From Pseudomonadota bacterium (lineage in GTDB: Bacteria > Bdellovibrionota > UBA1018), in contig JAIXQO010000003.1 of NCBI GenBank assembly GCA_027485695.1, forward strand, positions 248,001 to 312,000: a DNA stretch of 64,000 nucleotides, written 5' to 3'. Positions 52,801 to 60,706 of the stretch are shown here, in pieces. Position 1 is the stretch's first letter; each line of letters opens with the position of its first letter. The notes below the pieces were generated by a model. The model made no database searches and was not told the DNA's origin. It saw only the letters and a program-made list of their open reading frames with translations. The translations under genes were made by a program, and so were the position numbers.

Positions 52801-52818
52801 CACATCAAATCGCATCAT
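52801..52818 (+). repeat. 18-bp repeat, copy 2 (upstream of the COG4315 gene)
   Basis: CACATCAAATCGCATCAT, identical to 48486-48503, again preceded by GGGTT and A residues. Lies 117 bp before the start at 52936. Confidence 0.7.
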
Positions 52819-52935
52819 TTGTTTGAGGTAAGTTCAGTGTTGGTCGCGGGAGGGGCGCGGTAAGGATTCGTCATGGCTGCGCCGCTTTGAGTGTCAGCCG
52901 AATAGTAACCCACTAAAATAGTAAGGATAGAGACC

Positions 52936-53430
52936 ATGATTAAAAGTAAATTCGGCTGGATGTTGGCGATGGCGTTGGCTTGGACGGCTCAAGTCGCCTC
53001 TGCCCATGAGCTCGCCCTCAAAGAAGTGAAAGTCGAGATCGGCGGCGCAGAGAAAGTCGCCTACGCGCTCACCGGAAAAGTCCTCTATACGTTTGAGAAC
53101 GACGTCGCTTCCAGGTCCTCCACCTGCACCGGCGCCTGCGTTGAGATCTGGCCAGCTGTGCTTCTGAACGCCAAAGAAGTTGCCGAGCTGAAAAAGCACA
53201 ACGGCGAAGTTGAAGTGTATGGTCTCGACGGCCAAGAATCCGACAAGTCCGGATTCGATGTCTTGAATCGTGGCACGAGATCCAAACCTCGCTATCAACT
53301 GACGTTCAACGGTTGGCCGCTCTACTACTACGCGTTCGATCGCAGCGAAGACGACGCCTACGGTGATGAGCACAATCCGGGCGGTATCCACGACTGGTAC
53401 GCGTTTACGTCTGATTTCGCCGGACATTAG
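52936..53430 (+). CDS. COG4315-type secreted repeat protein
   Basis: 164 residues. Signal peptide about 1-23 (WMLAMALAWTAQVASA), no lipobox. Two copies of the secreted-repeat motif (Pfam Lipoprotein_15): GKVLYTFENDVASRSSTCTG-ACVEIWPAV with two Cys, and GWPLYYYAFDRSEDDAYGDE ending in DWYAF. Function of the family is unknown. AAGGATAGAG precedes the ATG. Alone in its transcription unit; carries the 18-bp repeat upstream. Confidence 0.85.
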   Translation: MIKSKFGWMLAMALAWTAQVASAHELALKEVKVEIGGAEKVAYALTGKVLYTFENDVASRSSTCTGACVEIWPAVLLNAKEVAELKKHNGEVEVYGLDGQESDKSGFDVLNRGTRSKPRYQLTFNGWPLYYYAFDRSEDDAYGDEHNPGGIHDWYAFTSDFAGH

Positions 53431-53507
53431 AAGAGATGATGGGGTTGGTTTCTCTCACCACAGAGACTCCAACTCCTCTCATTTCGTTAGCCAAAATTTC
53501 CTGTATT

Positions 53508-54485
53508 CTACGGACTCGGTGCTGCGGGAATTTCGGATTTAAAAAAGTCTAAGTAAACCTCGGCGCATTTCAGCTGATTCCTCAGCAGTTTGTCAGACCA
53601 TTGCACGGAGTACTCATTCCTCTTCAGGAGGGCAAAGGCCTCTCGTTGTTTGAAAACCGGGGTCATGCGAACGTCATAATCGTCCTCGTATGGTTTTCTC
53701 CAGGCGCCGACGCCGCCCGTGCGAGTAATCCATCGAAATGCGCAGCTCTTGTGAGAGACGCTGTGATGAAAAGAAATCCAAAGATCGTCATTTCTTGGCG
53801 CAAGAACGTCTGACTGATCGCGAATGAGCTGGGGTATCCAGTTTTTGTACTCCAAGATTGGCTGAAGAAAATTCAAATAGTATGAGAGCGGCATTTGATC
53901 GCTTTGGATGTAGACTCGGTTGCCTTTTTTGTTTTGATCAATGTTCTCCATCGACTTCTTGAAGCTCAGCACAATCTGGTGCCCTAAATCTCTAAACTCG
54001 TTTGGTCCCCCCAGGGAGTCAAAGTGATGGAGGTGCTCATGAAAAGCGATTGAGACGAGATCGAAAAAATATGCATTCCGGGGTGCGCTCGCTATATGTA
54101 GAGCTGACCAACAGATCGCACCATTTCGGTCGTTTGGGTTCGCAGTGGCGTCTCTTTCTTGACCTGTAATATCCGTGCATTTCTCTTGAATTTGATAAGG
54201 AGACTTCTCGATATCTTTCAAGTATTCTTCAACTCCCACGCGATTCAATATTTCCCTAATACGGATTGAATCGGCGTCAGAGAGATTTGAATCGAGCAAT
54301 GAACGGATTGATTTTTTGAGCTCTGATTTGAGCTGGGTCTTGATGACAGACTCAATTTCCGCGCGCCCCAAGAGCCGAATGTCTCCGGCATGACCCTTAT
54401 CTCCACCCGCCAACGCCAGTGAATGAATGAACCCCAGTAATAGTACTGCAGCAAACCTCAGTGGAATGATTGAACGCGATTTCAT
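53508..54485 (-). CDS. Secreted protein with HEHLHH metalloprotease-like motif
   Basis: 325 residues, signal peptide about 1-27 (IIPLRFAAVLLLGFIHSLALA). The segment VSIAFHEHLHHFDSLGG has HExxHH, a zinc-binding pattern of gluzincin or related proteases, followed by two candidate ligands not assigned with certainty. The rest (Cys at TDITGQ, NGAICW, HKSCAF, LKCAE) suggests disulfides. Other members of such families in this phylum are uncharacterised. Start overlaps the stop of the upstream TIGR02147 regulator by 4 bp, so the two are linked. Confidence 0.65.
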   Translation of the reverse strand: MKSRSIIPLRFAAVLLLGFIHSLALAGGDKGHAGDIRLLGRAEIESVIKTQLKSELKKSIRSLLDSNLSDADSIRIREILNRVGVEEYLKDIEKSPYQIQEKCTDITGQERDATANPNDRNGAICWSALHIASAPRNAYFFDLVSIAFHEHLHHFDSLGGPNEFRDLGHQIVLSFKKSMENIDQNKKGNRVYIQSDQMPLSYYLNFLQPILEYKNWIPQLIRDQSDVLAPRNDDLWISFHHSVSHKSCAFRWITRTGGVGAWRKPYEDDYDVRMTPVFKQREAFALLKRNEYSVQWSDKLLRNQLKCAEVYLDFFKSEIPAAPSP

Positions 54486-55303
54486 TTTTTGTTCTCCGAT
54501 GGAAAAAGAGAAATTTGTATTTCATAAACGGACTTTTTTTTGCTCGAGAGTTTCTTGCCGAGCACATCCAGGAATTCATCGATCAGCATTTTAGCCGTAG
54601 GAATCAGATCTGGATCGATGGCGATGGTCAGACTGTTGTGGCTTCTGCTTTCAATGGGTACGGTATCTAGGGCATGGAGAGAATGCTCAATGATTTGCTT
54701 CATTCTGCTCTTGTGGTGTGGACCGGTTTGGCTCGGGTCTCCCATGGTCAGTCGTCCATGAGTTCTCTTCCAGGGTAACGATTTGCGATCCAGCAGGCCT
54801 AACTCCTCTAGCGTCGACAATGCCTCTTCTGTTGTTTCGTGCGTGAGACCGAGTCGATCCGCTATCCAAGTAGAATCGCTGACGAAGTTTTCGGTCTCGG
54901 AGAGTTGAAGAATCGCAAAAAAGTACCAGTTCTTAAGGAAGGAAATTTGTTCTGGTCTAAGTTCAGTTTCTTGGATGTAGTTTCTTTTTCGTCGAATCGC
55001 AGTTTTTACGGAGAGAGTTTTGTGTCTCCAAGGTGTGCTTCCAAATGCGTCGGCGATGGATGCTTCGTATTTCTTGAGTTGGATGGGAGTCGGTTTGAGT
55101 TGCGAGAACACCTTTTGATTGAACGTCAGTGAAGGCAGTCGATTTCCAGAAATGACCTTCGAAAGAATGGAGACATCGACGCCGAGTTTTCGCGAGAAGC
55201 TTCGCATTGAATATGAGGGGTTTTTACCCTGTGATTCCTGGATCTTTCGCAGGAGGTAGCTTTGATAGTAGTAGCTGCCTGTTTTGGTGGTTAAATGACG
55301 CAC
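54482..55303 (-). CDS. TIGR02147 family regulator
   Basis: 273 residues. N-terminal xenogeneic HTH-like half has the family hallmark NPSYSMRSFSRKLGVDVSILSKVISGNR (quoted in part: PSYSMRSFSRKLGV), the C-terminal half is the DUF4423-like domain (FLKNWYFFAILQL, ADRLGLTHETTEEALSTL, LTIAIDPDLIPTAK). The family is expanded in Bdellovibrio and Fibrobacter. GTG start at 55303 with a good promoter 16 nt upstream and no Shine-Dalgarno. Probably controls its own operon, including the secreted HEHLHH protein. Confidence 0.85.
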   Translation of the reverse strand: MRHLTTKTGSYYYQSYLLRKIQESQGKNPSYSMRSFSRKLGVDVSILSKVISGNRLPSLTFNQKVFSQLKPTPIQLKKYEASIADAFGSTPWRHKTLSVKTAIRRKRNYIQETELRPEQISFLKNWYFFAILQLSETENFVSDSTWIADRLGLTHETTEEALSTLEELGLLDRKSLPWKRTHGRLTMGDPSQTGPHHKSRMKQIIEHSLHALDTVPIESRSHNSLTIAIDPDLIPTAKMLIDEFLDVLGKKLSSKKKSVYEIQISLFPSENKK

Positions 55304-55307
55304 GACT

Positions 55308-55336
55308 GTTTATTATCAATTATAAGTGTAATAAAC
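55308..55336. promoter_or_regulatory. Operator-like dyad over the TIGR02147 gene promoter
   Basis: GTTTATTA (55308-55315) and TAATAAAC (55329-55336) are perfect complements with centres 21 bp apart (two helical turns). The spacer holds the minus-strand -10 TATAAT (55324-55319); TTTGAA (55346-55341) is the -35 at 16 bp. Binding here would block polymerase, fitting autorepression. Confidence 0.5.
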
Positions 55337-55351
55337 CAATTTCAAATGGAC

Positions 55352-55364
55352 TCCACGTCGTGGA
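55352..55364. promoter_or_regulatory. Second dyad near the regulator promoter
   Basis: TCCACG (55352-55357), T, CGTGGA (55359-55364). It sits just upstream of the -35 of the minus-strand promoter and could be an activator or second repressor site. Confidence 0.35.
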
Positions 55365-55575
55365 ATACGGTTGGAACGTTCTGTTCTTTTATTAAAGTGT
55401 GGCGTTCGAAACAGTCAGAGAGTGTGAGTGAGTAGGCGATTCTCGGCGTTCGTTTGGGAATGAGATGGTTTGATTCGACCCGGCTACTTGTGGGCGGCTC
55501 ATGCAATCGTGTCAACAGTCTGTGTAATGCACCGCAGTAATTAAATTGATCGCGAGCGCATTACCCTTCAAGTTG

Positions 55576-55593
55576 CGAACAATCGATCGTTCG
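55576..55593. promoter_or_regulatory. 18-bp dyad before the secreted protein gene
   Basis: CGAACAATC (55576-55584) and GATCGTTCG (55585-55593), one mismatch in 9. Immediately upstream of AAGGAG at 55599-55604, so it could act on DNA or as an RNA stem near the ribosome-binding site. Confidence 0.35.
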
Positions 55594-55614
55594 TATCGAA
55601 GGAGATGAATTCAT

Positions 55615-56214
55615 ATGTCTAAAAAAATAAGTGCCCGTTTTTTTGTATTTTCAGGAGTATTCTGTTTTCTATCGTCGATGTGTTTGGCAAATGCGGCCAC
55701 GCACACTTTGTATTTTGACGACTATAGCTCTGAGCCTTCGGAGCCGGAGTTACCGTTGGCGAGCTCCCCCGATCGCAAAACATGGGACGGTTACACGTGT
55801 ATTGAACAAGGTTCCGAGTATATCGCTCGAGCAATGGGTGTATCCAAACAGAATCCAGAGACGCGTCGACAAAATATTGGTAACTCTTTGTCGATTGAAT
55901 GTGAGCGTTTGCCGGAAAAAACGAATGCTAGAAAAGCTCGTTTCAACCATCATGAACAATACACCTGTAAGTTTATTGTCAATAACATGCAGGAACTCAG
56001 ATCATTCGGTTCAAATGTGGAGGCACAGATTCAACTGACAACGAATGAATCGCGTCGATTCCATGAGTTGTTTGGATACAGAAATTTCTGTTTTGACGGC
56101 AATCGAGTTTCGATGGCCTATGACGGCCAAAGTGTCGCGAGCGATGATGGTCGCATTCGATTTGTCGGACAGAGTAACAAGGTGTCTATCAATTTTATTC
56201 GCGAGTCTAATTGA
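55615..56214 (+). CDS. Small secreted protein of unknown function
   Basis: 199 residues; signal peptide about 1-28 (FFVFSGVFCFLSSMCLANA). Mature chain has four to five cysteines (YTCIEQ, IECERL, YTCKF, NFCFDG), suggesting two disulfides. AAGGAGATGAATTCAT precedes the ATG. No family recognised. Convergent with the lipoprotein gene, sharing a strong bidirectional terminator. Confidence 0.72.
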   Translation: MSKKISARFFVFSGVFCFLSSMCLANAATHTLYFDDYSSEPSEPELPLASSPDRKTWDGYTCIEQGSEYIARAMGVSKQNPETRRQNIGNSLSIECERLPEKTNARKARFNHHEQYTCKFIVNNMQELRSFGSNVEAQIQLTTNESRRFHELFGYRNFCFDGNRVSMAYDGQSVASDDGRIRFVGQSNKVSINFIRESN

Positions 56215-56257
56215 TTCTGTGATTTGAAGGTCGCGGTTGATCCAAGACATTGAAAGC

Positions 56258-56311
56258 TTTAAAAGCAAACGAGCCTCGCGTGAATCACGTCGAGGCTCGT
56301 TTGCTTTTAAA
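56258..56311. terminator. Bidirectional terminator with a 21-bp perfect stem
   Basis: Arms 56258-56278 and 56291-56311 are perfect 21-bp complements (TTTAAAAGCAAACGAGCCTC... / ...GAGGCTCGTTTGCTTTTAAA), extended inside by CGTG/CACG with one bulge. T/A tracts at both ends let it stop transcripts from both convergent genes. Confidence 0.85.
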
Positions 56312-56331
56312 TGGAGTAGTGTGATCCGAGA

Positions 56332-57186
56332 CTAGTTCCCTTGACCGAAGTACATATCGACGATCGCGCGCATTTTCTCAGGAGTCGTGCCGTTCGCTTG
56401 TGCAGCTTCGTGCATCAGGCGTCCGAGGGACTTCTTGCCGTCGATCGTTTCTTTGTTTTTATAAGCAGTTTGGAGATCGCGGAAGGACACGGAGAGGGCT
56501 TGTCTCGAGAAGATCTCTTTGTCAGCAGCCGTCAGCTTACGAGCGTCTTCGAGTTTCTGGTAGTTGATCGCGAGGTTAGCCAGAGTGTCGGCGCGTTCTT
56601 CGGAGAGTCCGAAACGAGTCGAGATCTCTTGAGCAACTGAGAAACGATCGCCTTCTTCGATATCGGCGGCGATGGCGTCGAGGTCTTTGGAGGTGTCGGT
56701 TCTAGCGGAGAAAGTGAATCCGGAACCGTCGTAGTAGGTGACACTCCAAGTTTCTGTCGCCCAGTAACCTTCGACGTAATACTCGTCTTCGACGGATCCG
56801 ATGTAGTTGCCGTCTTCGTCGTAAATAGGATCATAGTCGGTCGCCCAGTAGCCTTCGACCCAGTAGTCGTTGGAGTAAGTCTCGGTGCGCTGGGTGAGGT
56901 TACGTACGATATCGCCAGGAGCGGTCGCGATTGCCGTGAAATCGGAGAGCTTGGTCATCGTCTCGCGATTAAATTTGTTCAGGTTGTAAGCGACGTACTC
57001 GCCGGTCGACTTGTTTTTGAAAACGGTCGAGCCAGGGCGTTCGGTGTTGAGCTTTTGGATTTTGAATTTTTGACCGGTTTCGGCTTCGAGGAGTTTTTCG
57101 AAGGCACGAGCTTGCTTGCGTTGTGCGCTGCAGCTCATGAGCGTGAATGCAATCATGACCGACGCGGCGACTTTCCAGAATTTCAT
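56332..57186 (-). CDS. Lipoprotein with internal aromatic repeat
   Basis: 284 residues. Lipobox LMSC with C19 after a hydrophobic signal (VAASVMIAFTLMS). Middle part carries two near-identical segments, YWVEGYWATD (108-117) and YYVEGYWATE (136-145), separated by an acidic loop. The C-terminal third is helical (ALSVSFRDLQTAYKNKETID). Likely anchored in the outer or inner membrane facing the periplasm. No family recognised. Monocistronic, shares the terminator at 56258-56311. Confidence 0.8.
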   Translation of the reverse strand: MKFWKVAASVMIAFTLMSCSAQRKQARAFEKLLEAETGQKFKIQKLNTERPGSTVFKNKSTGEYVAYNLNKFNRETMTKLSDFTAIATAPGDIVRNLTQRTETYSNDYWVEGYWATDYDPIYDEDGNYIGSVEDEYYVEGYWATETWSVTYYDGSGFTFSARTDTSKDLDAIAADIEEGDRFSVAQEISTRFGLSEERADTLANLAINYQKLEDARKLTAADKEIFSRQALSVSFRDLQTAYKNKETIDGKKSLGRLMHEAAQANGTTPEKMRAIVDMYFGQGN

Positions 57187-57449
57187 GTGGCGGACCCTCT
57201 CTCACTAGTATGCAGGGATCGTGGATTCGATGACCCTGTTGCTCCAAAGAGCGATTTTATGAGGTCTCGCTACAGCAAGAGGAATACCAACTCGTGGAGC
57301 TGGAGAAAAAAGTCAGTTACCCCGTCCAGAGCGGCTTAAAAACTCGTCTACGAAAATGAGCAAGTGCTGTTCTGCAACCACGCAGCGCGTGAGGTGTCGA
57401 TATGACCTAGGGACAAATCGTCTAAATGCTTGAGAGTGGTATCCAGAGG

Positions 57450-60400
57450 TTACTGATTCAGTTCGAGTGGAATTTGTTTGAAATAAAACGCCTCGTTCTC
57501 AATGCAGAGCAGTCGAAGCACGTAAGCCCCGGCAACTGTACTGCGCGACGGCGTACGAACTGGGTCGACGATCCGGCACTGAGCAGGGATCGAGAGGTTT
57601 AAGTGCGCGCGACTTTTCCATTCGCCGTCGCCGACCGGAAGCACGGCGATCGATTCGGATTGAATCTGAGAGCGGTCGATGAAAAGCGCTGGCAACTCCC
57701 GACCCTGATCTCGGATGGAAATCGGGTAATAGAGCTCACCGAAGAGAAACCCGGGCAAGAAGCTGTAACGAATGAGGGGTGCCTGGGACGAGCGGATCTT
57801 GCCCGTGGCGCGGTCTTGTTCGACGGCGATGCGCTGGTTTTTTGAGAAGTAGATCGTCGTAAACGATTTCGGCGTCGAGTAGTGGGCCGATACCGTGAGC
57901 ACGTCGTCGAGATCGAACGCGTGATCATAGCGGATCCAGGAATCCCTCGAGCGGGTGAGAGCTAGACGCGGAGAATAGATATCCGTGAATGCGAGATCGC
58001 TCTGGCGGGTGAACCCTCGTGAGTCAATCGATATGACCGGGAACACGGACATCGCTAGAATGCTTGCTTCGTCATCGCCGAGCGTTTTCCACGTTCCTTG
58101 GATACCTTCGATCGGATGGAGGCTACCCGTGAACGATCGCACTGAAACGAGCGCTCCTTCGCGTTTTCGGAAATAGGCACGGAACTGGTTAGCGGCGGCC
58201 TCTCCAGCCGACTGCGGCACGAGCGAAAACAAATCCAAGGTTCCATCAAAGGAGAAATCCTTGAACCGCTGTGACCTGAGGGAACGAAGTCGGACTGCGT
58301 TCGTCGAACCCGCCAGCTCCAACCAGTAGAGTTGGCGAGTCGGAGAGTTGATCTTCTCGCCCCAGACATCGCGGGGAAAATCAATGGTAGGACTCAGTCC
58401 CATGCCTTGAAAAATCGGGAGCAGAACGGGACGTCCGTTTTTCTCGGCCCTCTGGAAAGAGAACTGATCGAGTTGGAAAAGTCGAGTCAGAGGATCTTCA
58501 GGAGAATTAGTTGCAAGGCGGATGAACTGTTCTTCGACGGCGAGCTCAAGACAGGAATCTTCAAGCCGTCCATAGAGGGGCGCAAGAGTGGAGCCGTAGT
58601 AGCAGTAAAGAAACGTCTCCGTTTCGCCTTTTTTCAGGCCGCCTACGAGGTAGTCGCGGGTTCCGTCCAAGTCGAGGTCGACTTCTCGGATGCCGAAGAA
58701 AACCGTTTTCTCCGGAAGGGTAATCGGTGCTGTACTCGCCGTAACGTATCGATCGCCTTTTTGAACGAAGAGATGAATTTTCTGTGGCGCGCCCTCTAGT
58801 TTCTCAACCGAGAAATAGGTGGGTTGATCCGCCGATACAAGCGTTTGGATCGCAGGGAGGATCCGCCCACGCTGGAAATCACCGATGAGCGCCTTGGCAA
58901 TCGAGGGATCAAAATCAATCCGCAGAGTCTCTCCCGAGTCTAATAGCGTACGACTCCAGGTGAATGATTTATCAATGGTTTCGATGCGACCGTCTGCATA
59001 ACGAGTGATCGACCGAAGCGTTCCCTCGGCTGGGAGGTTTCGATCGGTGATCGCTCCCTGGATGGTGATTTTCTCGGAACGGCTATCGACACGGATGCCG
59101 AGCGAAGTACGAGTCTCGCCCAATACCTGTTCGCCAGAGCGAACTTGGAGTTCGACTTCAACGGGTGAGGTGATCGGCGTGAGGTTTTGAATGCTGATCT
59201 CATGGGAAAATGAACCGTCCGCCAAACGATAGGCGATCGTATCGAATTCTTTGACGTCGACTTGCACGAGTTCGAGCGGCTCGCGGCTGAGCGCCTCTTC
59301 GAGAGAGAGCTTGCCGTAGCGAACCATTTTTCCGGGACGAGCCGAAGTGTAAAGTCGGGCCTTGAGTCGATTCATGGAATCACTCGGGTAGACGCCTCGG
59401 ATGAGCGCAGCGGCAGCGGCAACGAATGGCGCACTCTGGCTGGTGCCGCTCATGAAATCGTAACCTTTGAGCCGATAGAGTTCCGGGCGAATCAAGATCG
59501 GGATCGTGCTCAAGATATATTCGCCGGGAGCTGAGAGATCCACTTGCGGGCCGAAGTTTGTGAATGGAGTCGGACTACCATCCACGCTCGTCGCGCCGAC
59601 GCAGATCACTCCGGAGTAGGCGCAAGGGAACTGGGTCTGATCGTGACTGTTGTTACCGGCAGCTGCGATGATGGGAACGCCCGCCTCGATCGCGAACTGG
59701 ACCGCCTCGCGCACATATGCGGTGTCCATCGAGCGTGGCCAGCCGAGACTGAGGTTGATGGCGTCGGCCTTGTTTTTTACGGCGAATAGGATCGCTTGTG
59801 CGACACGGTCTGCGAATGCGCGAGCCGGTGCGGGATCACCTGCGCGCTGTTTGAACAGCACCTTGATCGGCATGACCTTGATGCGTTTCGAGACGCCGCG
59901 AATTCCGAGTTGATTGTCCGGGATCGCCGCCAAGATTCCCGCGATATGGGTTCCGTGCTTGAGCGTGTCGGAAAGGTTGGTATCGCCTTCGAGCGCAGGA
60001 GTGGTGAAATTTCGGCCGGTGACGGAGACGCCCTTGAGGTCTTCGTGAGTGGTGGCGAGACCCGAATCGACTACGGCGACAATGAGGTCGCGCGTGAGTT
60101 TCGGTTCGAACAGCGCGGGAACTTTTTTCCAGTGGATGTCTTCGCCCGGAATCCCGCGAACGGTTTGTGTGTGAAGATCATCGATCGAACGAAGGAGCGT
60201 GTGACCTTGGTTCTCCAAGCTCCATTGGTAAGTCGAGAGGAGGTCGTTGCTGGGTGCCTTTGCAGTCGAGGGGATTTCGAGCGACTGGGCGTCGAACGCA
60301 GGAATCGATTCGATACGCGTGGCGCGAAGTCTCGGAAGTTTCGAGAGCGCGCGGCTGAAATCGCGTGGCTCAAGTGAGGACGTCACTCGAACGGAGGTTG

Positions 60401-60593
60401 CGAGCGGTGAGTGTTCAACTGCGATAAAAGTCTCGGCCGCTTGAATGCCGGGAGCTTGTTTAATCGCCTGAAGTTCGGCTGCTGTCGGCACTCTATCAAA
60501 CTTCACGACGTAGTCGGCGTGAGCCTTGGGCGAGAAAACGCCGATGGAATAAACGAGGGCCAAGGATGATAAAACAGAGGAGGCCGACTTCAT
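57450..60593 (-). CDS. Large secreted subtilisin-family (S8) serine protease
   Basis: 1047 residues. Signal peptide about 1-27 (VLSSLALVYSIGVFSPKAHA). Propeptide-like domain to about 120, then the S8 catalytic domain: D176 (VAVVDSGLA), H213 (KHGTHIAGIL), oxyanion N314 (AAAGNN) and S385 (SGTSQSAPFVAAA). About 600 further residues form beta-rich domains including an FG-GAP-like segment (DLDLDGTRDYLVGG). ATG 60593 is preferred over an upstream start. Such proteases are abundant in predatory bacteria; the role here is probably extracellular or in prey. TTGACC at 60659 could be a -35. 113 bp separate it from the next gene. Confidence 0.9.
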   Translation of the reverse strand: MKSASSVLSSLALVYSIGVFSPKAHADYVVKFDRVPTAAELQAIKQAPGIQAAETFIAVEHSPLATSVRVTSSLEPRDFSRALSKLPRLRATRIESIPAFDAQSLEIPSTAKAPSNDLLSTYQWSLENQGHTLLRSIDDLHTQTVRGIPGEDIHWKKVPALFEPKLTRDLIVAVVDSGLATTHEDLKGVSVTGRNFTTPALEGDTNLSDTLKHGTHIAGILAAIPDNQLGIRGVSKRIKVMPIKVLFKQRAGDPAPARAFADRVAQAILFAVKNKADAINLSLGWPRSMDTAYVREAVQFAIEAGVPIIAAAGNNSHDQTQFPCAYSGVICVGATSVDGSPTPFTNFGPQVDLSAPGEYILSTIPILIRPELYRLKGYDFMSGTSQSAPFVAAAAALIRGVYPSDSMNRLKARLYTSARPGKMVRYGKLSLEEALSREPLELVQVDVKEFDTIAYRLADGSFSHEISIQNLTPITSPVEVELQVRSGEQVLGETRTSLGIRVDSRSEKITIQGAITDRNLPAEGTLRSITRYADGRIETIDKSFTWSRTLLDSGETLRIDFDPSIAKALIGDFQRGRILPAIQTLVSADQPTYFSVEKLEGAPQKIHLFVQKGDRYVTASTAPITLPEKTVFFGIREVDLDLDGTRDYLVGGLKKGETETFLYCYYGSTLAPLYGRLEDSCLELAVEEQFIRLATNSPEDPLTRLFQLDQFSFQRAEKNGRPVLLPIFQGMGLSPTIDFPRDVWGEKINSPTRQLYWLELAGSTNAVRLRSLRSQRFKDFSFDGTLDLFSLVPQSAGEAAANQFRAYFRKREGALVSVRSFTGSLHPIEGIQGTWKTLGDDEASILAMSVFPVISIDSRGFTRQSDLAFTDIYSPRLALTRSRDSWIRYDHAFDLDDVLTVSAHYSTPKSFTTIYFSKNQRIAVEQDRATGKIRSSQAPLIRYSFLPGFLFGELYYPISIRDQGRELPALFIDRSQIQSESIAVLPVGDGEWKSRAHLNLSIPAQCRIVDPVRTPSRSTVAGAYVLRLLCIENEAFYFKQIPLELNQ

Positions 60594-60706
60594 GGCGGTC
60601 CGCGTACCCCAGTTGGGACCTGGGAGGCAAGGCGTAATTGCGCGGCGCATCTAATTAGGTCAAGTATTCCAAAAATCCCCGTGAATTCCTGGGATTCCGC
60701 TCAATC

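Larger units (their letters stand above)
55304..55614. other. 311-bp divergent region between the regulator and a secreted protein gene
   Basis: Holds the minus-strand regulator promoter with overlapping dyad (55308-55346), a second dyad (55352-55364) and a third near the plus-strand gene (55576-55593). Between 55370 and 55570 nothing recognisable was seen. Confidence 0.5.

Noticed and set aside
56790-56850. EF-hand calcium site in the lipoprotein (YDEDGNYIG)
   Set aside because: Loop spacing does not fit DxDxDG with a hydrophobic residue at position 8.
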